Source: Paraburkholderia caribensis | Lineage (GTDB): Bacteria; Pseudomonadota; Gammaproteobacteria; Burkholderiales; Burkholderiaceae | DNA length: 64,000 nucleotides | Reading direction: 5' to 3' | Assembly (NCBI RefSeq): GCF_002902945.1 | Contig: NZ_CP026101.1 | Span: 1-64,000, forward strand | In this document: piece by piece, positions 1 to 8,513 of the stretch | Position numbering within the stretch: the stretch's first letter is position 1 | Layout of the letters: every line of letters begins with the position of its first letter | The notes under the pieces: generated by a model | The model's database searches: none | What the model was told of the DNA's origin: nothing | The model's input: the letters and a program-made list of their open reading frames with translations, nothing else | Made by a program: the position numbers and the translations under genes

Positions 1-1575
1 ATGAACGAATTCTGGCAACACTGTTCCGCATTGCTGGAGCGTGAATTGACGCCCCAGCAGTACGTGACGTGGATCAAACCGTTGGCCCCGGTCGCCTTCG
101 ACGCCGATGCGAATACCCTGAGCATCGCGGCGCCGAACCGTTTCAAGCTGGATTGGGTCAAGAGCCAGTTTTCCGGCCGCATCACCGATCTCGCGCGTGA
201 TTTCTGGCATTCCCCCGTCGACGTCCAGTTCGTCCTCGACCCCAAAGCCGGCGTGCGTCCGGCGCCTGCCGCGCCGGCGCGGCCATCGTCCGTGGGTGCG
301 AGCAGCGCCGCCGCAGCCGTGGATGCGGCAGTCGGCGCCGTGCAGGCTGCCCACGCGGCACGGGCGGGCGGTATGGGCGCAGGCGGTGCAATGGCGAGCC
401 TCGGCGCGCACGCGCACGCCGCGCAACTGACCGACGATGCCGCCGACCTCGATCTCCCGAGCCTCGACGCGAACGAAGCCGCGGCTGCACGCCGCACGTG
501 GCGTCCGGGCGCGGCCGCGCAAGCCGCGAGCGGCGAAAACGACTCGATGTACGAGCGTTCTAAGCTCAACCCGGTGCTCACCTTCGACAATTTCGTGACC
601 GGCAAGGCGAACCAGCTGGCGCGCGCGGCGGCGATCCAGGTCGCCGACAATCCCGGCATCTCGTACAACCCGCTGTTCCTGTACGGCGGCGTGGGCCTTG
701 GCAAGACCCACCTGATTCACGCGATCGGCAACCAGCTGCTGATGGACAAAGCCGGCGCCCGCATCCGCTACATCCACGCGGAGCAGTACGTGTCGGACGT
801 GGTGAAGGCGTATCAACGCAAGGCATTCGACGACTTCAAGCGCTATTACCATTCGCTCGACCTGCTGCTGATCGACGATATTCAGTTCTTCTCCGGCAAG
901 TCGCGTACGCAGGAAGAATTTTTCTACGCGTTCGAAGCGCTGGTTGCGAACAAGGCGCAGGTGATCATCACCAGCGACACTTATCCGAAAGAAATCTCAG
1001 GCATCGACGACCGTCTGATTTCGCGCTTCGACTCCGGCCTCACCGTCGCAATCGAACCACCCGAGCTTGAGATGCGCGTCGCGATTCTGATGCGCAAGGC
1101 GCAATCGGAAGGCGTGAATCTGAACGAGGATGTCGCGTTTTTCGTCGCGAAGCATCTGCGCTCGAACGTTCGCGAACTGGAAGGCGCGCTGCGCAAGATT
1201 CTCGCGTACTCGAAGTTCCACGGCCGCGAAATCACGATCGAACTGACCAAGGAAGCGCTGAAAGACCTGCTGACGGTGCAGAACCGGCAGATTTCGGTGG
1301 AAAACATCCAGAAAACGGTCGCCGACTTCTACAGCATCAAGGTCGCCGACATGTATTCGAAGAAGCGCCCGGCCAATATCGCGCGTCCGCGCCAGATTGC
1401 GATGTATCTGGCGAAGGAACTGACGCAGAAAAGCCTGCCCGAGATCGGCGAGCTGTTCGGCGGGCGCGACCACACGACGGTGCTGCACGCGGTGCGCAAG
1501 ATCGCCGACGAACGCAGCAAGGACGCGCAGCTCAATCACGAACTCCACGTGCTGGAGCAGACGCTGAAGGGTTGA
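1..1575 (+). CDS. dnaA: Chromosomal replication initiator protein DnaA
   Basis: DnaA binds 9-mer DnaA boxes at the origin and opens the duplex to load the helicase. The 524-residue protein shows all four domains: an N-terminal helicase-interaction domain (about 1-85), a long Ala-rich linker (about 86-185), an AAA+ ATPase with Walker A GVGLGKTH near residues 230-237 and Walker B LLIDDIQFF near 289-297, and a C-terminal DNA-binding domain with the signature GGRDHTTVLHA near 487. The arginine-finger region SRFDSGL is present. The linker makes it longer than the 467-residue E. coli protein, which is usual for this group. It begins at base 1, so its promoter, and probably oriC, lie outside the window. 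dnaN follows after 257 bp. Confidence 0.99.
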   Translation: MNEFWQHCSALLERELTPQQYVTWIKPLAPVAFDADANTLSIAAPNRFKLDWVKSQFSGRITDLARDFWHSPVDVQFVLDPKAGVRPAPAAPARPSSVGASSAAAAVDAAVGAVQAAHAARAGGMGAGGAMASLGAHAHAAQLTDDAADLDLPSLDANEAAAARRTWRPGAAAQAASGENDSMYERSKLNPVLTFDNFVTGKANQLARAAAIQVADNPGISYNPLFLYGGVGLGKTHLIHAIGNQLLMDKAGARIRYIHAEQYVSDVVKAYQRKAFDDFKRYYHSLDLLLIDDIQFFSGKSRTQEEFFYAFEALVANKAQVIITSDTYPKEISGIDDRLISRFDSGLTVAIEPPELEMRVAILMRKAQSEGVNLNEDVAFFVAKHLRSNVRELEGALRKILAYSKFHGREITIELTKEALKDLLTVQNRQISVENIQKTVADFYSIKVADMYSKKRPANIARPRQIAMYLAKELTQKSLPEIGELFGGRDHTTVLHAVRKIADERSKDAQLNHELHVLEQTLKG

Positions 1576-1832
1576 GCGCGGTAAGGGGGGCGGATCGGGT
1601 CGAAGGTTTCCTCGAACTGGTCGGAAAATTCGATCTGTTTATTGCGCAAGCCACCCCCAATTTAGGGAAGTGCTTCCATTTTCAGGCACAATACAGGTTT
1701 AACCGTCCGGCAAAAGCGGGCGGGATTCAAATGCCGTGACTGGCGCAGCACCGCGCCGGCGGGGGGCCGGGGCCGCGCGCTTCAATACTGCTGGGCAAGG
1801 CGCGCAGGCCGTCACATCAACGAAGGAACTCT

Positions 1833-2936
1833 ATGCAACTGGTCAAGACCGAACGCGATAACCTCCTCAGGCCGCTGCAAACCGTGAGCGGCATTGTCGA
1901 ACGCCGTCATACGTTGCCGATCCTCGCCAATTTGCTGATTACCAAGAACGGCCCGGACGTCTCGTTCCTGTCCACCGACCTCGAACTGCAAATCACCACG
2001 CGCGCCGACTTCGGTGTCGGCGGTGATTCGGTGGCCACGACGGTGGCGGCACGCAAGCTGCTCGACATTCTGCGCGCGATGCCCGACGGGCAGGTCACGC
2101 TGACCCTGAACGACAAACGCCTGACCGTCCAGTCCGGCAAAAGCCGTTTCGCCTTGCAGACGCTGGCGGCCGACGAGTTCCCGACCGTCGCTCAAGCTAA
2201 AGACTTCGGCGCGAACCTCGCGGTTCCCCAAAAGACATTCCGCCAGCTGCTCGGCATGGTCCACTTCGCGATGGCGCAGCAGGACATCCGTTACTACCTG
2301 AACGGCATGCTGCTGGTGGTCGATGGCGATCAATTGATGGCTGTCGCGACGGACGGTCACCGCCTCGCATTTTCGTCGATGAAGATCGAGGGTTCGTTCG
2401 CCCGCCAGGAAGTCATCATCCCGCGTAAGACGATTCTCGAACTGCAGCGTCTGCTCGAGGACATTGACGACGTTCTCAAGATCGACATCGCGCCCACGCA
2501 GGTCAAGTTCACGTTCGGCGGCGTGGAGCTGGTGTCGAAGCTGGTCGAAGGCAAGTTCCCCGACTTCCAGCGCGTGATTCCGAAGTCGCACAAGAACACG
2601 TTCGTGATCGGCCGCGAAGAGCTGCAACGTTCGCTGCAACGTGCGGCCATTCTCACGTCGGACAAGTTCAAGGGCGTGCGCTGCATCGTCGAGCCGGGCC
2701 AGCTGAAGATCATGTCCACCAACGCCGACCAGGAAGAGGCGCAGGAAGAACTCGAAATCCCCTACCAGGGCGACAGCATCGACATCGGTTTCAACGTCAC
2801 GTACCTGCTCGACGTGCTCGCGAACCTGAAGGTCGACCTGCTGGAAATCAGCCTCGGCGACGCGAGTTCGAGCGCGCTGATCACGATTCCCGAGAACGAC
2901 GAGTTCAAATACGTGGTGATGCCGATGCGCATCTGA
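1833..2936 (+). CDS. dnaN: DNA polymerase III beta sliding clamp
   Basis: This 367-residue protein is the ring-shaped processivity clamp that tethers DNA polymerase III and other repair polymerases to DNA. The N-terminus MQLVKTERDNLLRPLQTVSG, the internal NGMLLVVDGDQLMAVATDGHR segment and the C-terminal PMRI ending (the strand next to the protein-binding pocket) are typical, and the length matches the family (366-368 aa). The ATG is preceded by GAAGGA. It lies between dnaA and gyrB in the standard replication-cluster order, and a hairpin with a T-rich flank follows its stop, so gyrB probably also has its own promoter. Confidence 0.99.
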   Translation: MQLVKTERDNLLRPLQTVSGIVERRHTLPILANLLITKNGPDVSFLSTDLELQITTRADFGVGGDSVATTVAARKLLDILRAMPDGQVTLTLNDKRLTVQSGKSRFALQTLAADEFPTVAQAKDFGANLAVPQKTFRQLLGMVHFAMAQQDIRYYLNGMLLVVDGDQLMAVATDGHRLAFSSMKIEGSFARQEVIIPRKTILELQRLLEDIDDVLKIDIAPTQVKFTFGGVELVSKLVEGKFPDFQRVIPKSHKNTFVIGREELQRSLQRAAILTSDKFKGVRCIVEPGQLKIMSTNADQEEAQEELEIPYQGDSIDIGFNVTYLLDVLANLKVDLLEISLGDASSSALITIPENDEFKYVVMPMRI

Positions 2937-2954
2937 CGCATCCGACACGAAGAA

Positions 2955-2990
2955 CACATCAAGGGGCGCAGCGCCCCTTTGGTGTTTTTA
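2955..2990 (+). terminator. Rho-independent terminator after dnaN
   Basis: Arms AAGGGGCG (2961-2968) and CGCCCCTT (2972-2979) enclose a 3-nt loop, flanked by further ACAC/GTGT pairing and followed by TTTTT. Confidence 0.8.
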
Positions 2991-3049
2991 TGGTGTTTTG
3001 AAAAGCTCCGAGCAGTAACGAAGCAGTAACGCAGATCCGGAAGAAATCC

Positions 3050-5521
3050 ATGACTGATACGAACAATTCGCAACCCGATAACAGCTACGGCGCCTCGTCC
3101 ATTCAGATCCTCGAAGGTCTGGAGGCCGTGCGCAAGCGGCCGGGTATGTACATCGGCGATACATCGGACGGGACCGGTCTGCATCACCTCGTGTTCGAGG
3201 TGCTCGACAATTCGATCGACGAGGCGCTCGCCGGTCATTGCGACGACATTCAGGTCATCATCCACGCCGACAACTCGATTTCCGTGACCGACAACGGCCG
3301 CGGCATTCCCACAGGCGTCAAGCGCGACGACAAGCACGATCCGAAGCGCAGCGCCGCTGAAATCGTCATGACCGAACTGCACGCGGGCGGCAAGTTCGAC
3401 CAGAACAGCTACAAGGTGTCGGGCGGTCTGCACGGCGTGGGCGTGTCGTGCGTGAACGCGCTGTCGTCGTGGCTGCGCCTCACCGTGCGCCGTGACGGCA
3501 AGAAGCACTTCATGGAGTTCCACCGTGGCGTGCCGCAGAACCGCGTGATCGAAGAAGTGGACGGCGAACGCCTGTCGCCGATCCCCGTGGTCGGCGATAC
3601 GGAAAACCGTGGCACTGAAGTGCACTTCATGGCCGATGAGACGATCTTCGGCAACGTTGAATACCACTACGACATTCTTGCGAAGCGCATCCGCGAACTC
3701 TCGTTCTTGAACAACGGCGTGCGGATTCGTCTCACCGATCAGCGTTCGGGCAAGGAAGACGATTTCGCATTCGTGGGCGGCGTGAAGGGCTTCGTCGAGT
3801 ACATCAACAAGACGAAGACTGTGCTGCATCCGACCATTTTCCATATCGTCGGCGAGAAGGACGGCGTGGGCGTCGAAGTGGCGATGCAGTGGAACGACAG
3901 CTACAACGAAAACGTGCTGTGCTTCACGAACAACATTCCGCAGCGCGACGGCGGCACGCACATGACAGGTCTGCGCGCGGCCATGACGCGTGTGATCAAC
4001 AAGTACATCGTCGACCACGAAATCGCGAAGAAGGCGAAGGTCGAAACCTCAGGCGACGACATGCGTGAAGGGCTGTCGTGTGTGCTGTCGGTGAAGGTGC
4101 CCGAGCCGAAGTTCAGCTCGCAGACGAAGGACAAGCTGGTTTCGTCGGAAGTGCGCGCGCCCGTGGAAGACGTGGTCGCGAAGGCGCTCGAAGAATTCCT
4201 GCTGGAAACGCCGAACGACGCGAAGATCATTTGCGGCAAGATCGTCGATGCCGCGCGTGCTCGCGACGCGGCACGCAAGGCGCGTGAAATGACGCGACGC
4301 AAGGGCGTGCTGGACGGCGTTGGGTTGCCGGGCAAGCTTGCGGACTGCCAGGAGAAAGATCCTGCCAAGTCTGAGATTTACATCGTCGAGGGTGATTCGG
4401 CAGGCGGTTCGGCAAAGCAGGGCCGCGACAGAAAATTCCAGGCCATTCTGCCGCTGCGCGGCAAGGTGCTGAACGTCGAGAAGGCGCGTTACGACAAGCT
4501 GCTGTCCTCGGAACAGATCGTCACGCTGATTACGGCGTTGGGCTGCGGCATCGGCAAGGAAGACTACAACCTCGAGAAGCTGCGTTACCACCGCATCATC
4601 ATCATGACCGACGCGGACGTCGACGGCGCGCACATCCGTACGCTGCTGCTGACGTTCTTCTATCGTCAGATGCCGGAGATGATCGAGCGCGGCTATATCT
4701 ATATCGCGCAGCCGCCGCTGTACAAGGTGAAGGCGGGCAAGGACGAGCGTTATCTGAAGGACACGGCGGAGTTGAACGCGCATATGCTGCGTCTGGCTCT
4801 CAACGGGTCTGAACTGATTCCGTCAGAAGGCACGACGCCGATCTCAGGCGATGCGCTGGGCGAGCTTGCTCGTTCCTATCTGCTGGCGCAGGGAGTCGTG
4901 GATCGTCTGAGCAGGTTGTACGACGAAGCGGCCCTCGGCGCGGTCATGGACGGTGTGACGATCGATCTGTCGAGCGAACAGTCGACGCAGGCATCGGCCG
5001 TCGCGCTCCAGGACAAGCTGCGCGACGATCCGCTCAAGCCCGAGGTTAACGTGATCCCGATGTACGATCCCGTGCGCGAACTGCGTTCGCTGCGCGTCGA
5101 GCGTCGTCATCACGGCAATGTGAAGGTCAGTGTCATCGACGAAGAGTTCCAGCTCACGGCGGATTATCAGCAACTCGTGAACACGGCGAACACGTTCAAG
5201 GGGTTGATCGGCGAGGGCGCTGTGATCAAGCGTGGCGAGCGGAGCATGGCTGTCGGCGACTTCAAGAGCGCGATGAAATGGCTGATCGCCGATGCCGAGC
5301 GGAACGTTTCGAAGCAGCGCTATAAGGGACTTGGTGAGATGAATCCCGAACAGCTCTGGGAAACGACGATGGACCCGAACGTGCGTCGCTTGCTGCGCGT
5401 GCAGATCGAAGATGCGATTGCAGCGGATGGCATCTTTACGACGCTGATGGGTGATGAAGTCGAGCCGCGTCGCGCGTTTATCGAGAGCAATGCGTTGCGG
5501 GCGGGGAATATCGACGTTTGA
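3050..5521 (+). CDS. gyrB: DNA gyrase subunit B
   Basis: ATPase subunit of the type II topoisomerase that introduces negative supercoils with GyrA. The 823-residue protein has the GHKL ATPase motifs (DNSIDEALAGH, DNGRGIPTG, GGLHGVGVSCVNALS), the transducer lysine in QTKDKL, a TOPRIM domain with EGDSAGGSAKQGRDR near residue 447 and DADVDGAHIRT near 520, and the C-terminal KQRYKGLGEMNPEQLW block. The region of about 160 residues between the TOPRIM core and the C-terminal block is the insertion typical of Gram-negative GyrB. The direct QRKFQ-equivalent segment reads RDRKFQAILPLRGK, as expected for GyrB. The start follows a GGAAGAAATCC stretch. Confidence 0.99.
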   Translation: MTDTNNSQPDNSYGASSIQILEGLEAVRKRPGMYIGDTSDGTGLHHLVFEVLDNSIDEALAGHCDDIQVIIHADNSISVTDNGRGIPTGVKRDDKHDPKRSAAEIVMTELHAGGKFDQNSYKVSGGLHGVGVSCVNALSSWLRLTVRRDGKKHFMEFHRGVPQNRVIEEVDGERLSPIPVVGDTENRGTEVHFMADETIFGNVEYHYDILAKRIRELSFLNNGVRIRLTDQRSGKEDDFAFVGGVKGFVEYINKTKTVLHPTIFHIVGEKDGVGVEVAMQWNDSYNENVLCFTNNIPQRDGGTHMTGLRAAMTRVINKYIVDHEIAKKAKVETSGDDMREGLSCVLSVKVPEPKFSSQTKDKLVSSEVRAPVEDVVAKALEEFLLETPNDAKIICGKIVDAARARDAARKAREMTRRKGVLDGVGLPGKLADCQEKDPAKSEIYIVEGDSAGGSAKQGRDRKFQAILPLRGKVLNVEKARYDKLLSSEQIVTLITALGCGIGKEDYNLEKLRYHRIIIMTDADVDGAHIRTLLLTFFYRQMPEMIERGYIYIAQPPLYKVKAGKDERYLKDTAELNAHMLRLALNGSELIPSEGTTPISGDALGELARSYLLAQGVVDRLSRLYDEAALGAVMDGVTIDLSSEQSTQASAVALQDKLRDDPLKPEVNVIPMYDPVRELRSLRVERRHHGNVKVSVIDEEFQLTADYQQLVNTANTFKGLIGEGAVIKRGERSMAVGDFKSAMKWLIADAERNVSKQRYKGLGEMNPEQLWETTMDPNVRRLLRVQIEDAIAADGIFTTLMGDEVEPRRAFIESNALRAGNIDV

Positions 5522-5556
5522 GCGTCCCGAGCCAAATCAGCTAGGCACCATCAAAA

Positions 5557-5586
5557 ACTCCAACCGTCTCCGGTTGGAGTTTTTTT
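5557..5586 (+). terminator. Terminator after gyrB, probably bidirectional
   Basis: Perfect 10-bp arms ACTCCAACCG (5557-5566) and CGGTTGGAGT (5571-5580), 4-nt loop, T run 5581-5586 on the plus strand and an A run 5553-5557 that serves the convergent minus-strand gene. Confidence 0.9.
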
Positions 5587-5601
5587 ATCGCCGGAACAAT
5601 C

Positions 5602-5829
5602 TCAAGACCACTTGCGCGCGTACCGATCCTTCACGACCCGCGAGATATAAGTCGACAAACCTTGCCCCGCCACGGCGAGCCGCTTCATCTCCTCGACTTC
5701 CCGCCGTCCCGTCGTCGCATAGTCGTACCGATACACGTCCCCGTCACGAAACTTCACGGTGACGGCATCATCGGATACCTCGTAAGCCACGACGCCCGAC
5801 TGCCCGCTCAAATCCCGATACCGCTTCAT
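5602..5829 (-). CDS. Small KTSC-like hypothetical protein
   Basis: A 75-residue protein of unknown function. The segment VTVKFRDGDVYRYDYATTG followed by a helix and a C-terminal SRVVKDRYARK resembles the small KTSC fold (strand with a [DG]-x-VY-x-Y motif, then helix), but the resemblance is weak and no function follows from it. The ATG at 5829 has a GAGGGCG site 6-8 nt upstream. An in-frame GTG at 5877, with AGGA upstream, would give 91 residues and cannot be excluded. It lies immediately downstream of the AraC-type gene on the same strand (stop at 5887), so the two may be co-transcribed. It converges on gyrB across a shared terminator. Confidence 0.6.
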   Translation of the reverse strand: MKRYRDLSGQSGVVAYEVSDDAVTVKFRDGDVYRYDYATTGRREVEEMKRLAVAGQGLSTYISRVVKDRYARKWS

Positions 5830-5886
5830 GCACGCCCTCACGTCGGACCGCACCAGAACGTCAGAATCCTCGAGCACGATCCATTC

Positions 5887-6762
5887 CTAAACCACCGGCA
5901 AGCAGATATCCGTCAGCAAGTTCGCCGGCGCGGTCTCCTTAGGATTATTCAAATACTCCTCGAATACTGGCGCGTCGGCGGCCTCGTGTTCCGAGTTCAC
6001 CAGCCACTCGCCATAGAGCCATTGATACGCCGACGCCATATCCGCGTAAGGCCCCTTATGCCGCAACACCGCGTACCGGCCGCCCGCGATCGACGTGACG
6101 CTCACCAGCCCATCTCCCGAGACATCGACGGCACGCGGCAGCCACACACCTGCCTTTGACCGCAGTTCACCCTCGGCGACCGCCGTCGGGTCATCGTAGT
6201 AAATGCCGATCATCCGCATCTCGTTCGACAGCAGTCCACGGGAAGCCAGCCATCCCATCAGCGTATCGAACGCCTTGCCGATCTGCATATACGGCCCGAC
6301 GTGATCGACGCTCAGCACGTCGAAGCCGTCGATATCGCGTATCACCACATCTCTCATCGTCATTTGGCATCCTCCTGAATCCGCAAGTGACGGCCGGAAC
6401 CGGCTGTGCGTCCCGGCCTTCCGATACAGCGCGGGCGGCATGCCGTAAACGGCGCTGAACGTCCGCGTGAACGACTGCAAACTGCTATAGCCAGACCTGC
6501 CGGCGATCTCGGCAATCGGCATCGACCCATTCGCAAGAAAGCCCGCCGCGCGATGCAACCGCAGCCGGCGCACGGTCGTCGCGACCGTTTCGCCGTACAT
6601 CGCCTGATAGATCCGGTGCCAGTGATACGGCGACAGACACGCAATCCCGGCAAGCCGGTCGATATCGAGCGGCTCGTCGAGGTGATCGTAGATATGGTCG
6701 AGCACCCGCGCGAGCCGCGCGGCATAGTGCGCGCGATGGCCGATATCGTTCATGGCAAGCAT
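5887..6762 (-). CDS. AraC-family regulator with GyrI-like effector domain
   Basis: A 291-residue transcription regulator. The N-terminal 110 residues form the two helix-turn-helix AraC domain (IDRLAGIACLSPYHWHRIYQ as first HTH, PIAEIAGRSGYSSLQSFTRTFSAVYG as second). The C-terminal 160 residues resemble the GyrI/Rob-type small-molecule binding domain (VVIRDIDGFDVLSVDHVGPY; GRYAVLRHKGPYADMASAYQWLYGEWL). This is the SoxS-Rob-type fusion, DNA-binding first. The ligand is not identifiable. An alternative ATG lies three codons downstream at 6753; neither has a strong ribosome binding site. It is divergent from the ethanolamine permease gene across 276 bp, but a role in that pathway is not implied because EutR is encoded elsewhere in the locus. 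Confidence 0.88.
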   Translation of the reverse strand: MLAMNDIGHRAHYAARLARVLDHIYDHLDEPLDIDRLAGIACLSPYHWHRIYQAMYGETVATTVRRLRLHRAAGFLANGSMPIAEIAGRSGYSSLQSFTRTFSAVYGMPPALYRKAGTHSRFRPSLADSGGCQMTMRDVVIRDIDGFDVLSVDHVGPYMQIGKAFDTLMGWLASRGLLSNEMRMIGIYYDDPTAVAEGELRSKAGVWLPRAVDVSGDGLVSVTSIAGGRYAVLRHKGPYADMASAYQWLYGEWLVNSEHEAADAPVFEEYLNNPKETAPANLLTDICLPVV

Positions 6763-7038
6763 CGGAAGAGGATCGATGAAAACACGATAGCACGCGGCGA
6801 TTTACCAAATCCTGCGGATTTTCGCGGTTACTGCCCGTCAATCGCCGGGCATATTCAGCATCTCCTTAACCGCGACTCGACGAAGCCGAAGAAACAATCC
6901 AGCGCGAATCTTTGCCGATTTTCGATAACACCTCGATTAATGGCTTCCTACCATCGCCAGATGCCGCTGCTGAAAGGACCGCTCCGGGGAGCGCGCATGC
7001 GGGCCGGTTCGCCGGCAACTTCTACAAGGGAGCCTCAG

Positions 7039-8442
7039 ATGAAATCAGAGTCGACAACCCAGCACAAAGGCGCCGTTACGCATCACGAACTGAAACAGAC
7101 GCTCGGCACCTGGCAGCTTTGGGGCATCGCCGTCGGGCTCGTGATCTCCGGCGAGTATTTCGGCTGGAGCTACGGGTGGGCGAGCGCCGGCACGCTCGGT
7201 TTCGTGATCACCGCGCTGTTCATCGCCGCGATGTACACGACCTTCATTTTCAGTTTCACCGAACTCACCACGTCGATTCCGCACGCGGGCGGCCCGTTCG
7301 CCTACGCGCGCCACGCGTTCGGTCCGACGGGCGGCTATATCGCGGGCGCCGCGACGCTCGTCGAGTTCGTGTTCGCGCCACCCGCGATCGCACTCGCGAT
7401 CGGCGCGTATCTGCATGTGCAGTTTCCCGGCCTCGAACCCAAACACGCGGCAATGGGCGCGTATCTGGTATTCATGGCGTTGAATATCGTCGGCGTGCAG
7501 ATCGCGGCGGCGTTCGAGTTGTGCGTGACGCTGCTCGCGATCTTCGAGTTGCTCGTGTTCATGGGCGTCGTGTCGCCGGGCTTCCAGTGGTCGAACTTCG
7601 CGAAGGGCGGCTGGGCCGGTTCCGATACGTTCAGCATGGGCTCGTTCCACGGCATGTTCGCGGCGATTCCGTTTGCGATCTGGTTTTTCCTCGCGATCGA
7701 AGGCGTTGCAATGGCCGCCGAAGAAGCGAAGAACCCGAAGCGCTCCATCCCGATCGCCTACGTGACGGGCATCCTGACGCTCGTCGTGCTGGCTATCGGC
7801 GTGATGGTGTTCGCGGGCGCGGCGGGCGACTGGACGAAGCTCTCCAACATCAACGACCCGCTGCCGCAAGCGATGAAATTCATCGTCGGCGAAAACAGCG
7901 GCTGGATGCACATGCTGGTCTGGCTGGGCCTGTTTGGCCTCGTCGCGTCGTTCCACGGCATCATCCTCGGTTACTCCCGGCAAATCTTCGCGCTGGCGCG
8001 CGCGGGTTACCTGCCCGAGTGGCTGTCGAAAGTGCATCCGCGCTTCAAGACCCCGCATCGCGCGATTCTCGCGGGCGGCGTGGTCGGCATCGCCGCGATC
8101 TATAGCGACGAACTGATCCAGTTCGGCGGCCAGACGCTGACAGCGAACATCGTGACGATGTCGGTATTTGGCGCTATCGTGATGTACATCATCAGCATGC
8201 TGTCGCTCTTCAAGCTGCGCCGTACCGACCCGAACATGGAGCGTCCGTTCCGCGCGCCGCTGTTTCCGTACTTTCCGGCGTTCGCGCTGGTGGCCGCAGT
8301 GATTTCGCTGGCGACGATGATCTACTTCAATCTGCTCGTCGCGCTGGTGTTCGCCGCGTTCATCGCGCTCGGCTACGGGTACTTCCTGATGACCCGTCAT
8401 CAACGCGAAGTCGCGCCCGCCGATGCATTGCTCGAAGAATGA
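7039..8442 (+). CDS. eat: Ethanolamine permease (APC superfamily)
   Basis: A 467-residue inner-membrane transporter of the amino acid-polyamine-organocation family that imports ethanolamine. It has about 12 hydrophobic segments, and the opening LGTWQLWGIAVGLVISGEYFGWSYGW carries the TM1 G-S/G-E-Y-F-G signature of the ethanolamine permease group. EGVAMAAEEAKNPKRSIP is the conserved loop that follows TM6. The chosen ATG is preceded by AAGGGAG; an open frame continues far upstream but has no plausible start. It is followed after 71 bp by eutB, which supports the substrate assignment and an operon. Confidence 0.94.
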   Translation: MKSESTTQHKGAVTHHELKQTLGTWQLWGIAVGLVISGEYFGWSYGWASAGTLGFVITALFIAAMYTTFIFSFTELTTSIPHAGGPFAYARHAFGPTGGYIAGAATLVEFVFAPPAIALAIGAYLHVQFPGLEPKHAAMGAYLVFMALNIVGVQIAAAFELCVTLLAIFELLVFMGVVSPGFQWSNFAKGGWAGSDTFSMGSFHGMFAAIPFAIWFFLAIEGVAMAAEEAKNPKRSIPIAYVTGILTLVVLAIGVMVFAGAAGDWTKLSNINDPLPQAMKFIVGENSGWMHMLVWLGLFGLVASFHGIILGYSRQIFALARAGYLPEWLSKVHPRFKTPHRAILAGGVVGIAAIYSDELIQFGGQTLTANIVTMSVFGAIVMYIISMLSLFKLRRTDPNMERPFRAPLFPYFPAFALVAAVISLATMIYFNLLVALVFAAFIALGYGYFLMTRHQREVAPADALLEE

Positions 8443-8513
8443 CCACGCTGTAGAAGCACCGGCGTACCTGCAACAAGCCGCGCAGCAGCAGCAGCGGCGA
8501 TGGAGTACACGAC

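Noticed and set aside
1576..1832. Replication origin between dnaA and dnaN
   Set aside because: No DnaA box (TTATCCACA or one-mismatch cluster) and no clear AT-rich unwinding element seen; the origin is more likely upstream of dnaA, outside the window.
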